From positions 1 to 13,715 of the forward strand of contig CAYNLY010000040.1 in NCBI GenBank assembly GCA_964398225.1: 13,715 bases of DNA, written 5' to 3'. The stretch comes from CAYNLY01 sp964398225. Its GTDB lineage: Bacteria; Pseudomonadota; Zetaproteobacteria; Mariprofundales; Mariprofundaceae. This document shows positions 13,661 through 13,715 of this stretch, piece by piece. The translations under genes and the position numbers were made by a program. The notes below the pieces were generated by a model. It worked only from the letters and a program-made list of their open reading frames with translations. It was not told where the DNA came from and did not search any database. Within the stretch, counting starts at the first letter, position 1; each line of letters opens with the position of its first letter.

Positions 13661-13715
13661 ATGTCCAAGGAGAAATTTGAGCGTACCAAGCCGCATGTGA
13701 ACATTGGGACGATTG
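13661..13715 (+). CDS. tuf: translation elongation factor Tu, N-terminal fragment (runs off the edge)
   Basis: The last 55 bases open with ATG at 13661, preceded by AAAGGAG at 13647-13653. The 18 visible residues, MSKEKFERTKPHVNIGTI, are the universal N-terminus of EF-Tu just before the first GTP-binding loop. The position after fusA is the standard str operon order. The fragment gives no further detail. Confidence 0.96.
   Translation, partial: MSKEKFERTKPHVNIGTI

Noticed and set aside
11282..13696. Very long minus-strand open frame (about 800 codons) opposite rpsG, fusA and the tuf start
   Set aside because: It is a mirror of the strongly biased codons of these highly expressed genes in GC-rich DNA. 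Its translation is rich in His, Arg, Asp and Leu and has no recognisable domain.
1..13715. Search for CRISPR arrays, insertion sequences, prophage genes, tRNA/rRNA genes, toxin-antitoxin or defence modules
   Set aside because: No spaced direct repeats, transposase motifs, cloverleaf sequences or defence-type domains were recognised by eye. The window is compact housekeeping DNA without gene-free stretches over 300 bases.

Overview
The window is a gene-dense, high-GC bacterial chromosome segment made almost entirely of housekeeping genes. Gene content points to a proteobacterium: a RimO of 441 codons, a small zf-CHCC zinc-finger protein, a three-subunit proton-pumping transhydrogenase, and the conserved str ribosomal operon rpsL-rpsG-fusA-tuf. 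The exact class is not clear from reading alone. RimO, RlmB and EF-G look proteobacterial, S12 has an MPTINQL start and a GAKRPK end, and the N-terminus of S7 looks less typical of the group. No phage, insertion sequence, CRISPR array, tRNA or rRNA gene was seen.

Layout. 1-52 is the tail of an upstream gene, possibly a Rieske-type ferredoxin. 69-1013 is a HAD-family hydrolase with an extra helical tail. 1037-3146 is a tight cluster of a class I PDE-like HD phosphohydrolase, an exported MsrA and MsrB, with overlapping starts and stops. A small two-helix membrane protein converges on msrB from the other strand (3133-3309). 3438-6466 is an operon of a DHH phosphoesterase, rimO and rlmB, two of which modify the ribosome. 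A zf-CHCC protein (6470-6640, minus strand) converges on rlmB and is divergent from folB-folK (6725-7503). 7573-10471 is pntAA-pntAB-pntB, ending in a clear intrinsic terminator. The str operon follows from a TTGACA promoter at 10545 and runs off the right edge in tuf.

How the genes fit together. RimO methylthiolates a single aspartate of ribosomal protein S12 in E. coli, and the S12 gene with that aspartate (residue 89) lies about 5 kb downstream. RlmB methylates 23S rRNA. FolB and FolK are successive steps of folate synthesis, and the transhydrogenase makes NADPH at the expense of the proton gradient. The Msr pair repairs oxidised methionine, probably in the cell envelope.

I found no convincing undescribed multi-gene system. 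The most interesting signals are regulatory or at domain level. They are a boxA-like antitermination motif behind a hairpin between rpsG and fusA, two competing starts on msrB that would give exported and cytoplasmic forms, a class I PDE-like enzyme with a possibly leaderless start, and a HAD protein with a replaced acid/base residue and an unexplained tail.
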